A DNA stretch of 64,000 nt. Origin: JBJXHN01 sp046233135 (GTDB taxonomy: Bacteria > Pseudomonadota > Alphaproteobacteria > Rhodospirillales > Rhodospirillaceae). The DNA is taken from the NCBI GenBank assembly GCA_046233135.1, contig JBJXHN010000001.1:868001-932000 (forward strand), read 5' to 3'. Shown one piece after another: positions 8,034 to 16,837 of this stretch; within the stretch, counting starts at the first letter, position 1; each line of letters begins with the position of its first letter. The notes below the pieces were generated by a model that made no database searches, had not been told where the DNA came from, and worked only from the letters and a program-made list of their open reading frames with translations. The translations under genes were made by a program, and so were the position numbers.

Positions 8034-10132
8034 GACATCGACACCTGCAAGCCGATCTGGCGGGGCGTCTCATCTTCCGCCAGAACGCCGTTCGGGGTCG
8101 AGACCATCGCCCCGTAGACCGAGGCATCGAAGATATTCCTGGCCCACAGGCTGACGTCCATGGCCCCGAAGCGATAGCCGACGGCCGCATCCACCAGGGC
8201 ATGGGCCGGCTGCTTCAGCGTGTTCCTGCTGTCGAAGTAGGATCGTCCCGATCCCGAGACACTGGCTTCCCCGAACCACCCCGTCTCGCCGGGATCGTAG
8301 CGGACCCCCACGGCGTAGGTGACATCCGGCGCCAGGGGCAGCCGTTTCCCGGACAGATCCGTCTCGACCAGGGTTCCGTTGACCATCTCGGACGTCGCAT
8401 ACGACGTCGCCTCGGCGCGTTGCAGACCAAGGCTGCCGAAGGTGTGCCATCCCCCGCCAAGATCGGCGTCGGCGGATGCTTCCACGCCATAGGACACCGC
8501 CTTGGCCGCGTTGCTGATGGATTGCGTGCCCCCCGGTTCCAGGTCGATGATCTGCTTGTCGCGTATCCGGGTATGGAACAGCGTCAGGCCGGCCGTCAGG
8601 CGATCGTTGAAGAACCCGCTTTTGATGCCCAGTTCCGCCGTCCAGCTGTCCTCGGACTCATAGGTCAGGGAATCCGCCCCGGTTGCCATGCCATAATTAT
8701 ATCCGCCAGGCAGGTATCCGCGTGCATAGGACGCAAATAAAAGTGTAGATGGCCTCAGGTCGTATGCCAGACTCACCTTGGGTAGCAATGTCAGGGATTG
8801 CAGATCCTTCCCGTACTGCCGGGTACCGGCCATCGAGGTATATGTCTGTGTTCCGTCCTGATGGACCCATTCCAGCCGGCTGCCCACCGTCACCCGCAGT
8901 CCCTCCAGCACGGGAACCTCCACCTGACCGAAGCCGGCGACGCCTGTCTGCTCGATGCTGGTTTGCCGGGTGACGCGGGGGGTCCCGATGCTGAAGTCCA
9001 CGTCCGTCCATTCGCGGAACGCATACAATCCCCCCAGCCACCGCAGGGACCCTTCCGGCGCGGCGGAAGACAGCCGGATTTCCTGCGACAGGGCATCGTC
9101 CCCATGATCCATCAGGCTGGGCAAGGCGGGCAGCGGGCTGCCGTCCGGATCCATCTGGAAATCCCTGCGGTAATGGGTCCAGCCGGTCACCGCCGTCAGG
9201 TCGGCGGCATCGAACCGATGATCGACGCGCAAGGATTGCACCGCCGACGTGCTCTTGTCCCAGGCGTCCGTATTGTAATTCGTGGTGAAAGCGTCCGTGG
9301 CGAACGCACCGGACAGGTACCGCATCCGCTGCTTTCCGACCGTCTTGCGCTGGAAAACGCTTTTGAGGGAAATATCGGTCGCCTCGCCCGGCAACAGGGC
9401 GAGGCCGCCCGAAAGAGTGATACCGTTGGTCCGCCCGCCGTCATCGCGACCCGAGGCGATATTGCGATACGGGCCACGGTCCAGCTGCCCCCGCACCGCC
9501 AGGGAGGCCGCCGCCCGGTCTTCCACCAGCGGACCGGACAGGCGGGCCGAGGCCGTCATCCCCGGCGCCCAGCCTTCAGCGCCGTCACTCAGGCTCGGCG
9601 CGAGGCTCACCCGTCCGGAGGGGTCCCAGGTCGGTCCGGTGGTGGTGACCTTGACCGCCCCGGCCTCGGTATTCCGTCCGTAAAGCGTCCCCTGGGGTCC
9701 CTTCAGCACGTCCAGACGCTCCACATCGACCAGGGCCGGCGCCTGCTGGGCCCCGTGCGGAAGGGCCACGTCGTTGACAAAATAGCCGACCGGATCCTGC
9801 AGGGCCGTATTCGCCGTGGTCACCCCCCGGATAACGACCCGGGTTTGCACGGTGTTCTGCTCGACCACCACATTGGGCGCGACCTTGGTGATCGCCCGCA
9901 GGGTTTCTCCGGGAAGGGCGTCGATCCGCGCTCCGGTCAGCACCTCCACCGACCCGGGAACGGCGGCTTCCGTTTCCTCCCACAGCCGGGCGTCCACGAC
10001 GACCGGAGCCAGCCGGATGGCCCCGGCATCCGCCCCGTCGTCATCCGCCGCCCGGGCCGAGACCGCGCAGGCCATCAAGGACAGGGTGGATACGGATATC
10101 AGCAATGTCGGCTTCAGCCTGGTCGGGGGCAT
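8027..10132 (-). CDS. TonB-dependent outer-membrane receptor (siderophore type)
   Basis: The 701-residue protein has a signal peptide (cleavage near residue 28, after ARA), a plug domain (about 40-160, with the motif GPQGTLYGRNTEAGAV) and a 22-strand barrel ending in an aromatic residue (Trp), as outer-membrane proteins do. The motif ASYARGYLPGGYN resembles the FyuA/pesticin-receptor group. It would import a metal-chelate complex using TonB energy. GGAGA seven bases before the ATG supports the start. It sits between the MFS gene (138-nt gap) and the methyltransferase (overlap). Confidence 0.92.
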   Translation of the reverse strand: MPPTRLKPTLLISVSTLSLMACAVSARAADDDGADAGAIRLAPVVVDARLWEETEAAVPGSVEVLTGARIDALPGETLRAITKVAPNVVVEQNTVQTRVVIRGVTTANTALQDPVGYFVNDVALPHGAQQAPALVDVERLDVLKGPQGTLYGRNTEAGAVKVTTTGPTWDPSGRVSLAPSLSDGAEGWAPGMTASARLSGPLVEDRAAASLAVRGQLDRGPYRNIASGRDDGGRTNGITLSGGLALLPGEATDISLKSVFQRKTVGKQRMRYLSGAFATDAFTTNYNTDAWDKSTSAVQSLRVDHRFDAADLTAVTGWTHYRRDFQMDPDGSPLPALPSLMDHGDDALSQEIRLSSAAPEGSLRWLGGLYAFREWTDVDFSIGTPRVTRQTSIEQTGVAGFGQVEVPVLEGLRVTVGSRLEWVHQDGTQTYTSMAGTRQYGKDLQSLTLLPKVSLAYDLRPSTLLFASYARGYLPGGYNYGMATGADSLTYESEDSWTAELGIKSGFFNDRLTAGLTLFHTRIRDKQIIDLEPGGTQSISNAAKAVSYGVEASADADLGGGWHTFGSLGLQRAEATSYATSEMVNGTLVETDLSGKRLPLAPDVTYAVGVRYDPGETGWFGEASVSGSGRSYFDSRNTLKQPAHALVDAAVGYRFGAMDVSLWARNIFDASVYGAMVSTPNGVLAEDETPRQIGLQVSMSW

Positions 10133-10270
10133 GGCGATCTCTCCGGGGATTGGGACGGACCCACGGTCCGTGACAGGAACGATGGGAACGACCCTAGCCC
10201 CCTGGCCTGACCGCCGCGCCCACCCGCCGAACGGCCCGTCATCATCTGGCGAACGCCGGCCGGTGTCCGG

Positions 10271-11506
10271 TCACAGACGGCGGAAGGCCACCAGACACAG
10301 GATGGCCAGCGCGACCGCCCCGGCGGCGTGGGGCGCCAAGGGAGACAGCGGCACCAGGGTGGCCCCGACCACCGGCCCCAGCCCCATGCCCAGCCCCTGG
10401 GCAATGGCGTTGATCCCGGCCGCGCGCGCCTGCGCCCTGTCGCCCGCGCGCAGGCTGAGGCTGGCAAGGTTGCCCGGGATGACCAGCCCCAGGCCCGCCC
10501 CGATCAGGGCCGTGGAAACCGCGAACACCGGCACCGTCGGCGCCAGGGTTGCCGCCACCCCGCCGGCGAGCGCCAGGAGGCCCCCCAGGCGCAACAGACG
10601 GGCCGGCCCCCACCGCAACACCCGGCCCACGCAGCCCTGCATGGTGACCATGGCGGCCAGGGCCAGCATCATGATCCCGCCGGCGGTTTTCACGGCCTCG
10701 TTGGCCGGCAGACCAAAGGCGTCCTGCAAACGCAGGACGGTCACCTGCTGCAACAGGCTGTAGGTCAGCAACCCGAACACCGTCACCACCAGACAGGGCC
10801 AAAGGCCGCGCACCAGGGCCGGCAGAACGGTCCGGGCAGGACCGGTCCCGGATGCACCGGTCGCCGCAGCAAGGGGCGGGGCATCCGGTCCGCGCCACGG
10901 ATGCCCGGGAAGCAGGACCATGGCCGCGACGGCGGCAAACGCCATCACGCCGCCCAGGGCGCACAATACGGTGACCGCCCCGGTCAATCCGATCCGCCAC
11001 GTCAGAGCCGCCGCGCAGATGGAACCGATCCCGAACGCCGCCCCCATCAGCCCCATGGCCCCCGCCCTGCGGTGCGGCGGCGTGGCGTCGGCAAGCATCG
11101 CCTGGGCGGCCGGCATCAGGCCGCCGCCGAAAATGCCCTGCACCACCCGCACGCCGAGAATGCCCGCCAGCGCCCCGCCGACAGACAGAGCCCCCCCAAG
11201 CCGCTGCCACACGATCAGGGCCAGGCACAGCGCCGAAACCGCGCTCGCCATCAGGGCCACACCAAGCACCGGGCGGCGCCCGACCCGATCGGCCGCCATG
11301 CCCCAGAGCGGGCCGGTCAGGCTGAGCATCAGCAGGGGCAAGCCGACGGCGAGCCCCGTCTGGGCATCACTGAATCCGAGCTGCCGGCCAAGGCCGGGCA
11401 TCATGACGAGCAGAAAGGTATGTCCAAGGGCATTGGCGAAGACCAGCCCCGCCAGCACCGGAAGGGGACTGCGGGGAGAGCCGCCGGACGTCGGAATGGT
11501 GGTCAT
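10271..11506 (-). CDS. MFS transporter of the metallophore locus
   Basis: From the ATG at 11506 the protein has 411 residues and 12 predicted membrane helices. It carries the MFS signature between helices 2 and 3 (GMAADRVGRRPVLG). A longer reading frame begins at 11587, but AGGA 8 nt before the 11506 ATG favours the shorter start. Its place beside an AraC regulator and TonB receptor parallels ybtX-like genes of yersiniabactin-type loci. Export of a ligand, or its uptake across the inner membrane, is inferred. Confidence 0.85.
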   Translation of the reverse strand: MTTIPTSGGSPRSPLPVLAGLVFANALGHTFLLVMMPGLGRQLGFSDAQTGLAVGLPLLMLSLTGPLWGMAADRVGRRPVLGVALMASAVSALCLALIVWQRLGGALSVGGALAGILGVRVVQGIFGGGLMPAAQAMLADATPPHRRAGAMGLMGAAFGIGSICAAALTWRIGLTGAVTVLCALGGVMAFAAVAAMVLLPGHPWRGPDAPPLAAATGASGTGPARTVLPALVRGLWPCLVVTVFGLLTYSLLQQVTVLRLQDAFGLPANEAVKTAGGIMMLALAAMVTMQGCVGRVLRWGPARLLRLGGLLALAGGVAATLAPTVPVFAVSTALIGAGLGLVIPGNLASLSLRAGDRAQARAAGINAIAQGLGMGLGPVVGATLVPLSPLAPHAAGAVALAILCLVAFRRL

Positions 11507-11613
11507 GGAATACATCCTGTGAGGGATAAAAAGGGGCCGCTCATTGTTCCCCCTTTCCCCCGGACGGTCCGTCATCCGCCGAACCACATCCGGCCAGATG
11601 CCGAACGGCGCCT

Positions 11614-12660
11614 TCAGCCGGACCGGCTATAGTCCGTCGGCGCGCATCCGAACGCCTGCCGGAAGGCGGCGGCAAGATGGCTGGAGCTGCTGAAGCCGCA
11701 CTGAAAGGCGACCTCCGTTACCGTGACATCGCCGGCCCGCAGCAGCCGGGCCGCGACGTCCAGCCTGTAGGCCCGCAACCAGGCGAAAACCGTATCCCCG
11801 TAGGCCTGCTTGAAGCAGCGGTTGAGCCGCACGTGGGTCATCCCTGCCAGCGCGGCAAGATCTTCGAGCGACGGCGGCATGGTCAGATCCGCTGTCACCC
11901 TTTCGGCGACCCGCGCCACGGCCTTGCGGTCGGCGGGCGACAGCCCCGTGTCGGCCCGGGCACGGGTGGTGGGCAGGGGCGACAGCCAGTCCGCCGCCAG
12001 TCCGAGCGTCAGGCTTTCCGCCCTCAAACGATCCAGGGCCGAGTCAAGGGGGTTCCCCAGAAGGTCCTGTAACGGCCCCCTCGCATCCCGCCCATGGGCC
12101 AGCCGGACGGCATGGGTTCCCCGGTCGCGCCAGTAGGGGCGCAGGCCATCAATGACCGGATCCAGGCGCGCCGCGTCCAGTTTCAGGGCCACCATGCTGA
12201 CGTGGGGATGGGCGGGGGTATGGCGGATCACCCGGGCGTCGCTGGTCCGGAAAAGCCAGATGTCGCCGGCCTCGACCAGATGATCCGACCGGCCGGCGTC
12301 GTAGGCGAACATGCTGCGGCCCCGCAGTCCGATGGCCAGCAGGCAAACCTCGCCTTCATGTTCCACGACGGACCGGAACGGTGCCGCCAGGGTACAGTCG
12401 CTGCGCGTGATACTGATCCCCGGCGTCACCCGGGCCATGCGGAACCCCGCCTGCCCGCCGGGAACCGTGACCGCCGACTCCCGCCAGCCCCGGTCATGGG
12501 ACAGCAACGCCGCGACGGTCTCCTTGTTCACCTGCAAGGCCGCCCCGTCCGTCAGATGCCCCACACCCGCTGACCCGGCCCCGCTTGGCCCGGCCCCGCT
12601 TGGCCCGGCCCCGCTTGACCTGGCCCCGCTTGACCTGGAACGCTCCATCGCCACCATCAT
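11614..12660 (-). CDS. AraC family transcriptional regulator
   Basis: The 348-residue protein has a C-terminal double helix-turn-helix (about 240-345) with LEDLAALAGMTHVRLNRCFK and VTEVAFQCGFSSSSHLAAAF, typical of AraC/YbtA regulators. The N-terminal ~30 residues are a low-complexity Ser-Gly-Ala-Pro run encoded by a 15-bp tandem repeat. AGGAAACGGG just upstream supports the start. It is the first gene of the locus; YbtA-like control of the receptor and transporter in response to a metallophore is inferred. Confidence 0.9.
   Translation of the reverse strand: MMVAMERSRSSGARSSGAGPSGAGPSGAGSAGVGHLTDGAALQVNKETVAALLSHDRGWRESAVTVPGGQAGFRMARVTPGISITRSDCTLAAPFRSVVEHEGEVCLLAIGLRGRSMFAYDAGRSDHLVEAGDIWLFRTSDARVIRHTPAHPHVSMVALKLDAARLDPVIDGLRPYWRDRGTHAVRLAHGRDARGPLQDLLGNPLDSALDRLRAESLTLGLAADWLSPLPTTRARADTGLSPADRKAVARVAERVTADLTMPPSLEDLAALAGMTHVRLNRCFKQAYGDTVFAWLRAYRLDVAARLLRAGDVTVTEVAFQCGFSSSSHLAAAFRQAFGCAPTDYSRSG
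12571..12645. repeat. 15-bp tandem repeat inside the AraC gene
   Basis: About four and a half copies of TGRCCYGGCCCCGCT lie head to tail. Because the unit is a multiple of three, it adds Ser-Gly-Ala-Gly-Pro pentapeptides to the N-terminus of the regulator and can change copy number without breaking the frame. Confidence 0.85.
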
Positions 12661-12711
12661 CCCGTTTCCTGTTCACGGCGCTCCGGCCAGGGTCACTACC
12701 AGCTCACATTC

Positions 12712-12726
12712 TAAGAATGATTCTTA
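12712..12726. promoter_or_regulatory. 7-1-7 palindrome, Fur-box-like
   Basis: TAAGAAT-G-ATTCTTA is a perfect 7-bp inverted repeat with a 1-bp centre, 52 bp upstream of the AraC start. The 7-1-7 geometry matches the Fur box, although the bases differ from the classical consensus. Iron or zinc control of the receptor locus is inferred. Binding by the AraC protein itself is an alternative, though AraC sites are usually direct repeats. Confidence 0.5.
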
Positions 12727-13012
12727 CTTTCCCGTAATCTCCCACAGCCATTGCTTTGCGTCGAGCCGTGGAATAGGCACCCATAGGCTCAGGAATCCCC
12801 CCGGCTTGATGCGGCGCGTTCGCCCTATCCGGCCCCTGTGTTCAAGGTGCGGCAGGACGCGCGGTAAGGGGGCGTGCGCGTGCTTTCACCCCCCTTGCCG
12901 TCTTATCGTTGCCGTATGGGGTCACTGGGGACTCTCGTTCTTCTCCGCGGGTGTTCATGTTGGAGCTTGTCTCGGCTTAAGTCCGGGCTTCGCGCTTTCG
13001 AAGGCCGGCCGG
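12727..13012. other. Intergenic DNA without a recognisable gene
   Basis: No reading frame in this stretch looks coding. It separates the Fur-like box from the acetyltransferase remnant and is of the usual GC-rich composition. Confidence 0.4.
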
Positions 13013-13168
13013 TCAGCAGCACATCAGGCTGATGTGACGCGCATCGAAACCCTTGCGTTCGGCAGCCCCAAGGAAGCCGAACTGACCAGCACCCTCCTCG
13101 CCGATCCCACGGCCGCGCCCTGCCTGTCCCTGCTGGCGGACGTCGACGGCCGGCCGGCGCGTTTCTGA
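13013..13168 (+). pseudogene. Remnant of a GNAT-family N-acetyltransferase
   Basis: About 51 in-frame codons read like the N-terminal part of GNAT acetyltransferases, including IETLAFGSPKEAELTSTLLA and CLSLLADVDGRP. Intact family members continue with VGHVLF and the acetyl-CoA site, but here a stop codon follows GRPARF. No later GNAT motif is seen downstream and no start codon or ribosome site is obvious. It is best read as the leftover of a deleted gene. Confidence 0.55.
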
Positions 13169-13243
13169 CGAACCCCGTAAGGATGGGGTAATTCGCCGGA
13201 GAGTAGGGTCAGGGACATGAGACCTCACCCCTGATGCGAGAGA

Positions 13244-14086
13244 ATGTCCATGACCGTCTGGATCACCGCTCCGGCCGCCGCCCTGATCGCCTTCCCCCTT
13301 CTGTTCGCCTCTCCGGCCCAGGCCAGAATGCCGTCGCTTCAAGGCGATGATGACCAGGGTTTTGTTCAACGCCTGCTTGGAGAGAAGGCGTCCCTGACCC
13401 TGGGGGCCGGCCTGGCCGTCAAGCCGGCCTACGAGGGCAGCGACGAGATCTCTTTCAGCCCCGTCCCGATGCTCGCCCTGGACGGGCTGGCCCGGGGGCA
13501 TCTCAGCGTGTCCTTCCCCCAGGGCGTGACCGTCGAAGCCTTCCCCGACGGACCGTTCCAGCTGGGCGCCAACGTCAGCTATGATTTCGGCCGCAGTACC
13601 GACGATATCGACCGGCTCGACGGCATGGACGACATCGATGGCGCGGCAGAGGTCAAAGCCTTTGTCGGATACCGACTTACGCATTTCTCCACCACCGCGA
13701 CCTTCCTTCACCGCTTCGGCGATGATTCGGGCAATCTGGTCACGCTGGATGCCGCCGTGATGGCCCGCCCCCTGCCGTCGCTGCGCCTTTCGGCGGGTCC
13801 GTCGGTGACCTGGGCGGACAAGGACTATACGGATGCCTTTTTCGGCGTATCCTCGACGGAAGCGGCCCGGGCCAATGCCCGGGGCAACGGCCTGACGGCT
13901 TACGAAGCCGACGCGGGGATCAAGGATGTGGACCTGTCGCTGACCGCCGTCTACACGCCGTTCGAACACTGGATGATCACCGGCAAGGTCGGCACGTCCT
14001 TCCTGCTGGGGGATGCGGCGGACAGCCCGTTGACCGAAGCCACGGTGCAGCCGATGACCTATGTGGGTGTTTCCTACCGCTTCTGA
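13244..14086 (+). CDS. MipA/OmpV family outer-membrane protein
   Basis: The 280-residue protein has a signal peptide (cleavage after AQA near residue 27) and a series of amphipathic beta strands ending in aromatic Phe (VGVSYRF), as in MipA/OmpV scaffolding proteins. MipA in E. coli bridges MltA and PBP1B; related proteins act in porin-like or antibiotic-response roles. It lies directly upstream of a response regulator and histidine kinase, a recurrent arrangement, so it may be a target of that system. An ATG at 13250 is an alternative start. Confidence 0.82.
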   Translation: MSMTVWITAPAAALIAFPLLFASPAQARMPSLQGDDDQGFVQRLLGEKASLTLGAGLAVKPAYEGSDEISFSPVPMLALDGLARGHLSVSFPQGVTVEAFPDGPFQLGANVSYDFGRSTDDIDRLDGMDDIDGAAEVKAFVGYRLTHFSTTATFLHRFGDDSGNLVTLDAAVMARPLPSLRLSAGPSVTWADKDYTDAFFGVSSTEAARANARGNGLTAYEADAGIKDVDLSLTAVYTPFEHWMITGKVGTSFLLGDAADSPLTEATVQPMTYVGVSYRF

Positions 14087-14162
14087 CCTTGCGCCGGCCC
14101 CCGCCCCGGCAAAGGAAGGCACCCGAGCCGGGCGGGGCGGAGGCGAACTGAAGGAGGCATTC

Positions 14163-14852
14163 ATGCCCCGCGTCATTCTGGTGGAGGACAATCGCCGGCT
14201 GGCGGACATCATCACCCTGGGCCTGTCCCGGGTGGGCATGGAAGTCGACCATTTCGAGGACAGCGAGCAGGCCTGGAGCGCCATGCGCGACCATGACTAT
14301 GCCGCCCTGATCCTCGACCGCGGCCTTCCCGACGGGGATGGCCTGAACCTGCTGCGGCGCTTGCGCTCCCGGCAGACAGCCACCCCCTGCCTGATCCTGA
14401 CCGCGCTGGGGGCCGTTCACGACCGGGTGACGGGGCTGGATGCCGGCGCCGACGACTATTTGACCAAGCCCTTCGCCATGGAAGAACTGGTGGCCCGCAC
14501 CCGGGCGCTCACCCGGCGGCCGCCGATGGTCCGCACCCGGGTTCATTGTTTCGGGGATATCGAGGCCTGCCCGGAAACCCAGGCCCTTCGGCGACACCAG
14601 CAAGAGGTCCCGCTGGCGGCGGCCGAAACCCAGATCCTGATCTGCCTGATCGAAGCCGACGGCGCCATGGTGCGCCGCCACCGCCTGGAACACGCCGCCT
14701 GGGGCCTGAGCGAAGCCGTCACCCCCAATGCCCTGGATGTGGCGATCCATCGCCTGCGCGGCAAACTGCGCACAATCGGCGCCCGCACCCGTGTCACCAA
14801 CAGCCGGGGACAGGGCTTCCGCCTGGAGTACACAGAGGCGGCGGATGACTGA
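14163..14852 (+). CDS. OmpR-family response regulator
   Basis: The 229-residue protein has a receiver domain with Asp9, phospho-acceptor Asp52, Thr80 and Lys102 (DDYLTKPF), and a C-terminal winged helix (about 128-225). AAGGAGG before the ATG decides the start. Its stop overlaps the kinase start by 8 nt, so the pair is translationally coupled. The inducing signal is unknown. The neighbouring mipA-like gene and the efflux genes at 16838-21148 are the closest candidate targets. Confidence 0.93.
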   Translation: MPRVILVEDNRRLADIITLGLSRVGMEVDHFEDSEQAWSAMRDHDYAALILDRGLPDGDGLNLLRRLRSRQTATPCLILTALGAVHDRVTGLDAGADDYLTKPFAMEELVARTRALTRRPPMVRTRVHCFGDIEACPETQALRRHQQEVPLAAAETQILICLIEADGAMVRRHRLEHAAWGLSEAVTPNALDVAIHRLRGKLRTIGARTRVTNSRGQGFRLEYTEAADD

Positions 14853-16227
14853 GTGCGCGCGCCGCCCCAGGGCGCTGGCCCGCCTGTGGAGCCGGATAAG
14901 CCTGCCCCTGCGGCTGACGCTGGCCTTCGCGACCACCTTCCCCCTGTTCCACGTCTGCATGGAATACATGGAAAAGACCATTCTGTGGGAGCCCATGCAC
15001 TCTTATTTCGTGGCCGTCGCCGCCAAGGATTTCGCCGAACGGATCCATTGGGATGAATCGGGCCGGCCGAGGAAGAATACCGACAAGAAAAATCTCAGTT
15101 GGTTCAGCAATGCCTTTCCCCAGGATGTCCTTGTCACTGTTACCGACATGTCCGGCCAGGTGCTTATGAGCATCCCGACTCCTCTGCCTACGGACATTGC
15201 GCCGCCCGGCACGCCGGGGGGCCGGCCGGGGCGGACGACATCCTTCCTGGTGGGACCGAACGGCTCCGAGACCCACCGCCTGAGCGTCGCCATCAGCGAC
15301 CGGCTGATCGAGGTGTTCCTGCGGGCCTGGAGTCCGTCGTCCTTCACCTTCCTCACCGCCGGCCTGAGCCTGCTGGTGACCGCCCTGGCCGCCATCGCCA
15401 TTCCCAAGTACATGCTGCGTCCCTTGCGGGCGATTTCGGCGACGGCCGGGCAGATCTCTCCGGCGAACCTGACCCAGCGCATTCCGGCCAACGGCCTGCC
15501 GCCGGACCTGCGCCCGCTGGTCGACGCTTTCAATCAGACGCTGGACCGGCTGGAGGACGGTTTCCGCACCCAGCGGGAATTCCTCGCCACCACCGCCCAC
15601 GAACTGAAAACCCCCTTGGCCCTGATCCGCGGGCAGATCGAGATGGAAGACAGCTTCCCCTCCCGCCAGATCATCCTGCGCGACATCGACCTGATGGCCC
15701 GCCACGTGCAACAGTTGCTGCACCTCGCCGAGCTGCGGGAGCCCGCCAGCTACACCCTGGCCCCCATGGATCCCTGGGATGTGGCCCTGGACGTCGCCGA
15801 ATACCTGGACCGCCAGGCCGAGTCTGCGGGCGTGGCCATCGATCTGCTTCCCCCGGCGGACCGCCCCACGGTGACCGGTGATGCGGACGCGATCTTCGTC
15901 CTGCTACGGAACCTGGTGGAAAACGCCATCACCCATTCCCCGCCGGGCGGGGTGGTGACCATCGATGGCACGGCGACGTCTTTGCGGGTTCGCGACCAGG
16001 GGCCGGGCATCTCCCCCGGCCACCTGCCCCACCTGTTCGAACGCTTTTGGCGCGGCAAGGAGGGGGGAACGGGCCTGGGGCTGGCCATCTGCCAAGAGAT
16101 CGTCCGGATCCACGGCTGGACCATCGCCGGGAGCAACATCCCCCCAGACAAACAACCTCCACAGTCGCAGGAAACGACCCCGACACGGAGAGGGGCGACA
16201 TTTGAAGTGGCTTTCCAATCCAAGTAG
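14845..16227 (+). CDS. Sensor histidine kinase, partner of the preceding regulator
   Basis: The 460-residue protein has two membrane helices (about 18-36 and 167-187) flanking a periplasmic sensor of ~130 residues. A HAMP linker, the dimerisation H-box with His252 (TTAHELKTPLAL), the N-box with Asn360 (LLRNLVENAITHS) and G-boxes (DQGPGIS, GLGLAICQEI) follow. All catalytic boxes look intact. The start at 14845 lies within the regulator's last codons. The sensor domain is not one I can name. Confidence 0.92.
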   Translation: MTECARRPRALARLWSRISLPLRLTLAFATTFPLFHVCMEYMEKTILWEPMHSYFVAVAAKDFAERIHWDESGRPRKNTDKKNLSWFSNAFPQDVLVTVTDMSGQVLMSIPTPLPTDIAPPGTPGGRPGRTTSFLVGPNGSETHRLSVAISDRLIEVFLRAWSPSSFTFLTAGLSLLVTALAAIAIPKYMLRPLRAISATAGQISPANLTQRIPANGLPPDLRPLVDAFNQTLDRLEDGFRTQREFLATTAHELKTPLALIRGQIEMEDSFPSRQIILRDIDLMARHVQQLLHLAELREPASYTLAPMDPWDVALDVAEYLDRQAESAGVAIDLLPPADRPTVTGDADAIFVLLRNLVENAITHSPPGGVVTIDGTATSLRVRDQGPGISPGHLPHLFERFWRGKEGGTGLGLAICQEIVRIHGWTIAGSNIPPDKQPPQSQETTPTRRGATFEVAFQSK

Positions 16228-16495
16228 ATAGTCGACACATTCCGAGACCAAGTCCTTTCCTTTCATGGAACTGGCTTCCGGCTTCCCCGATGCGGCCGAC
16301 TCCTTCCCCGGCACCTGGGCGACCGCCCCCGGTGATTCGGCGAGGCCCTCTCTTTTTTCGAGGCACCCCCTCTACGCGCCGACCATTGGTTGCCTCCGGA
16401 AAGGGCTCGACCTCTCGCCCTGAGCGCACCGCACCCGGACTTGTCACCTGTCCGAGTTGCCAATGAGTTTTGTGGGTTTCGACCGTCAAAAATCC

Positions 16496-16525
16496 ATTTA
16501 CATACATTTGAGAATGTATGTAAAT
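16496..16525. promoter_or_regulatory. AcrR-type operator
   Basis: Perfect 13-bp arms ATTTACATACATT and AATGTATGTAAAT flank TGAG. As I recall the E. coli AcrR operator, the central 24 bp here differ from it at one base. A TetR-family repressor of the AcrR type should bind it. It lies about 310 bp upstream of the acrA-like start, and no acrR gene is present in the window. Confidence 0.75.
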
Positions 16526-16622
16526 AAGGTCTCCTGGAGGCCGCCCATTCGCAAAAGAAAGAAAAACCCTGCGTGAGCAGACCCAATTCCTGCGCGAACC
16601 CTCCCGGAAAGGGGGCTCGCTC

Positions 16623-16723
16623 TTACAGCATCGAGCGGAAAAGTGGGTCCCGGTTTTCCGGTGCGCAAGCGCATCTTCGACTCCCGGCGGAACGCACGCC
16701 TTCGGCGTGACTCGATGCTGTAA
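16623..16723. repeat. Dispersed palindromic intergenic element, copy A
   Basis: The ~100-bp element is bounded by a perfect 13-bp inverted repeat (TTACAGCATCGAG / CTCGATGCTGTAA). Its interior shares CGAAAAGT-like and GCCTTCGGCGTG blocks with a second element at 43073-43157. The GGAAAAGTGGG...GGTTTTCC core resembles short intergenic repeats common in rhizobial genomes. It lies between the AcrR operator and the pump genes. Confidence 0.6.
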
Positions 16724-16837
16724 CTATATGATTCCAGATCAAAGTCCCTGCCGTAAATCGATGCGGATTTTTGGGCAGTTTGATCTAGCCTGGTTCGCCC
16801 CATGGCCCAGCGGGCACATCGAACAAAAGGTCCAGCA

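Larger units (their letters stand above)
16228..16837. other. Regulatory intergenic region upstream of the second RND operon
   Basis: This 610-bp gap holds an AcrR-like operator (16496-16525) and a dispersed palindromic element (16623-16723). The place where a divergent acrR is normally found (minus strand, roughly 16490 down to 16240) has no TetR-like frame. The stretch just after the kinase stop shows no other gene. Confidence 0.6.

Noticed and set aside
15929..16507. Minus-strand frame in the place expected for acrR
   Set aside because: It lacks any TetR helix-turn-helix pattern and mostly overlaps the histidine kinase gene in antisense.
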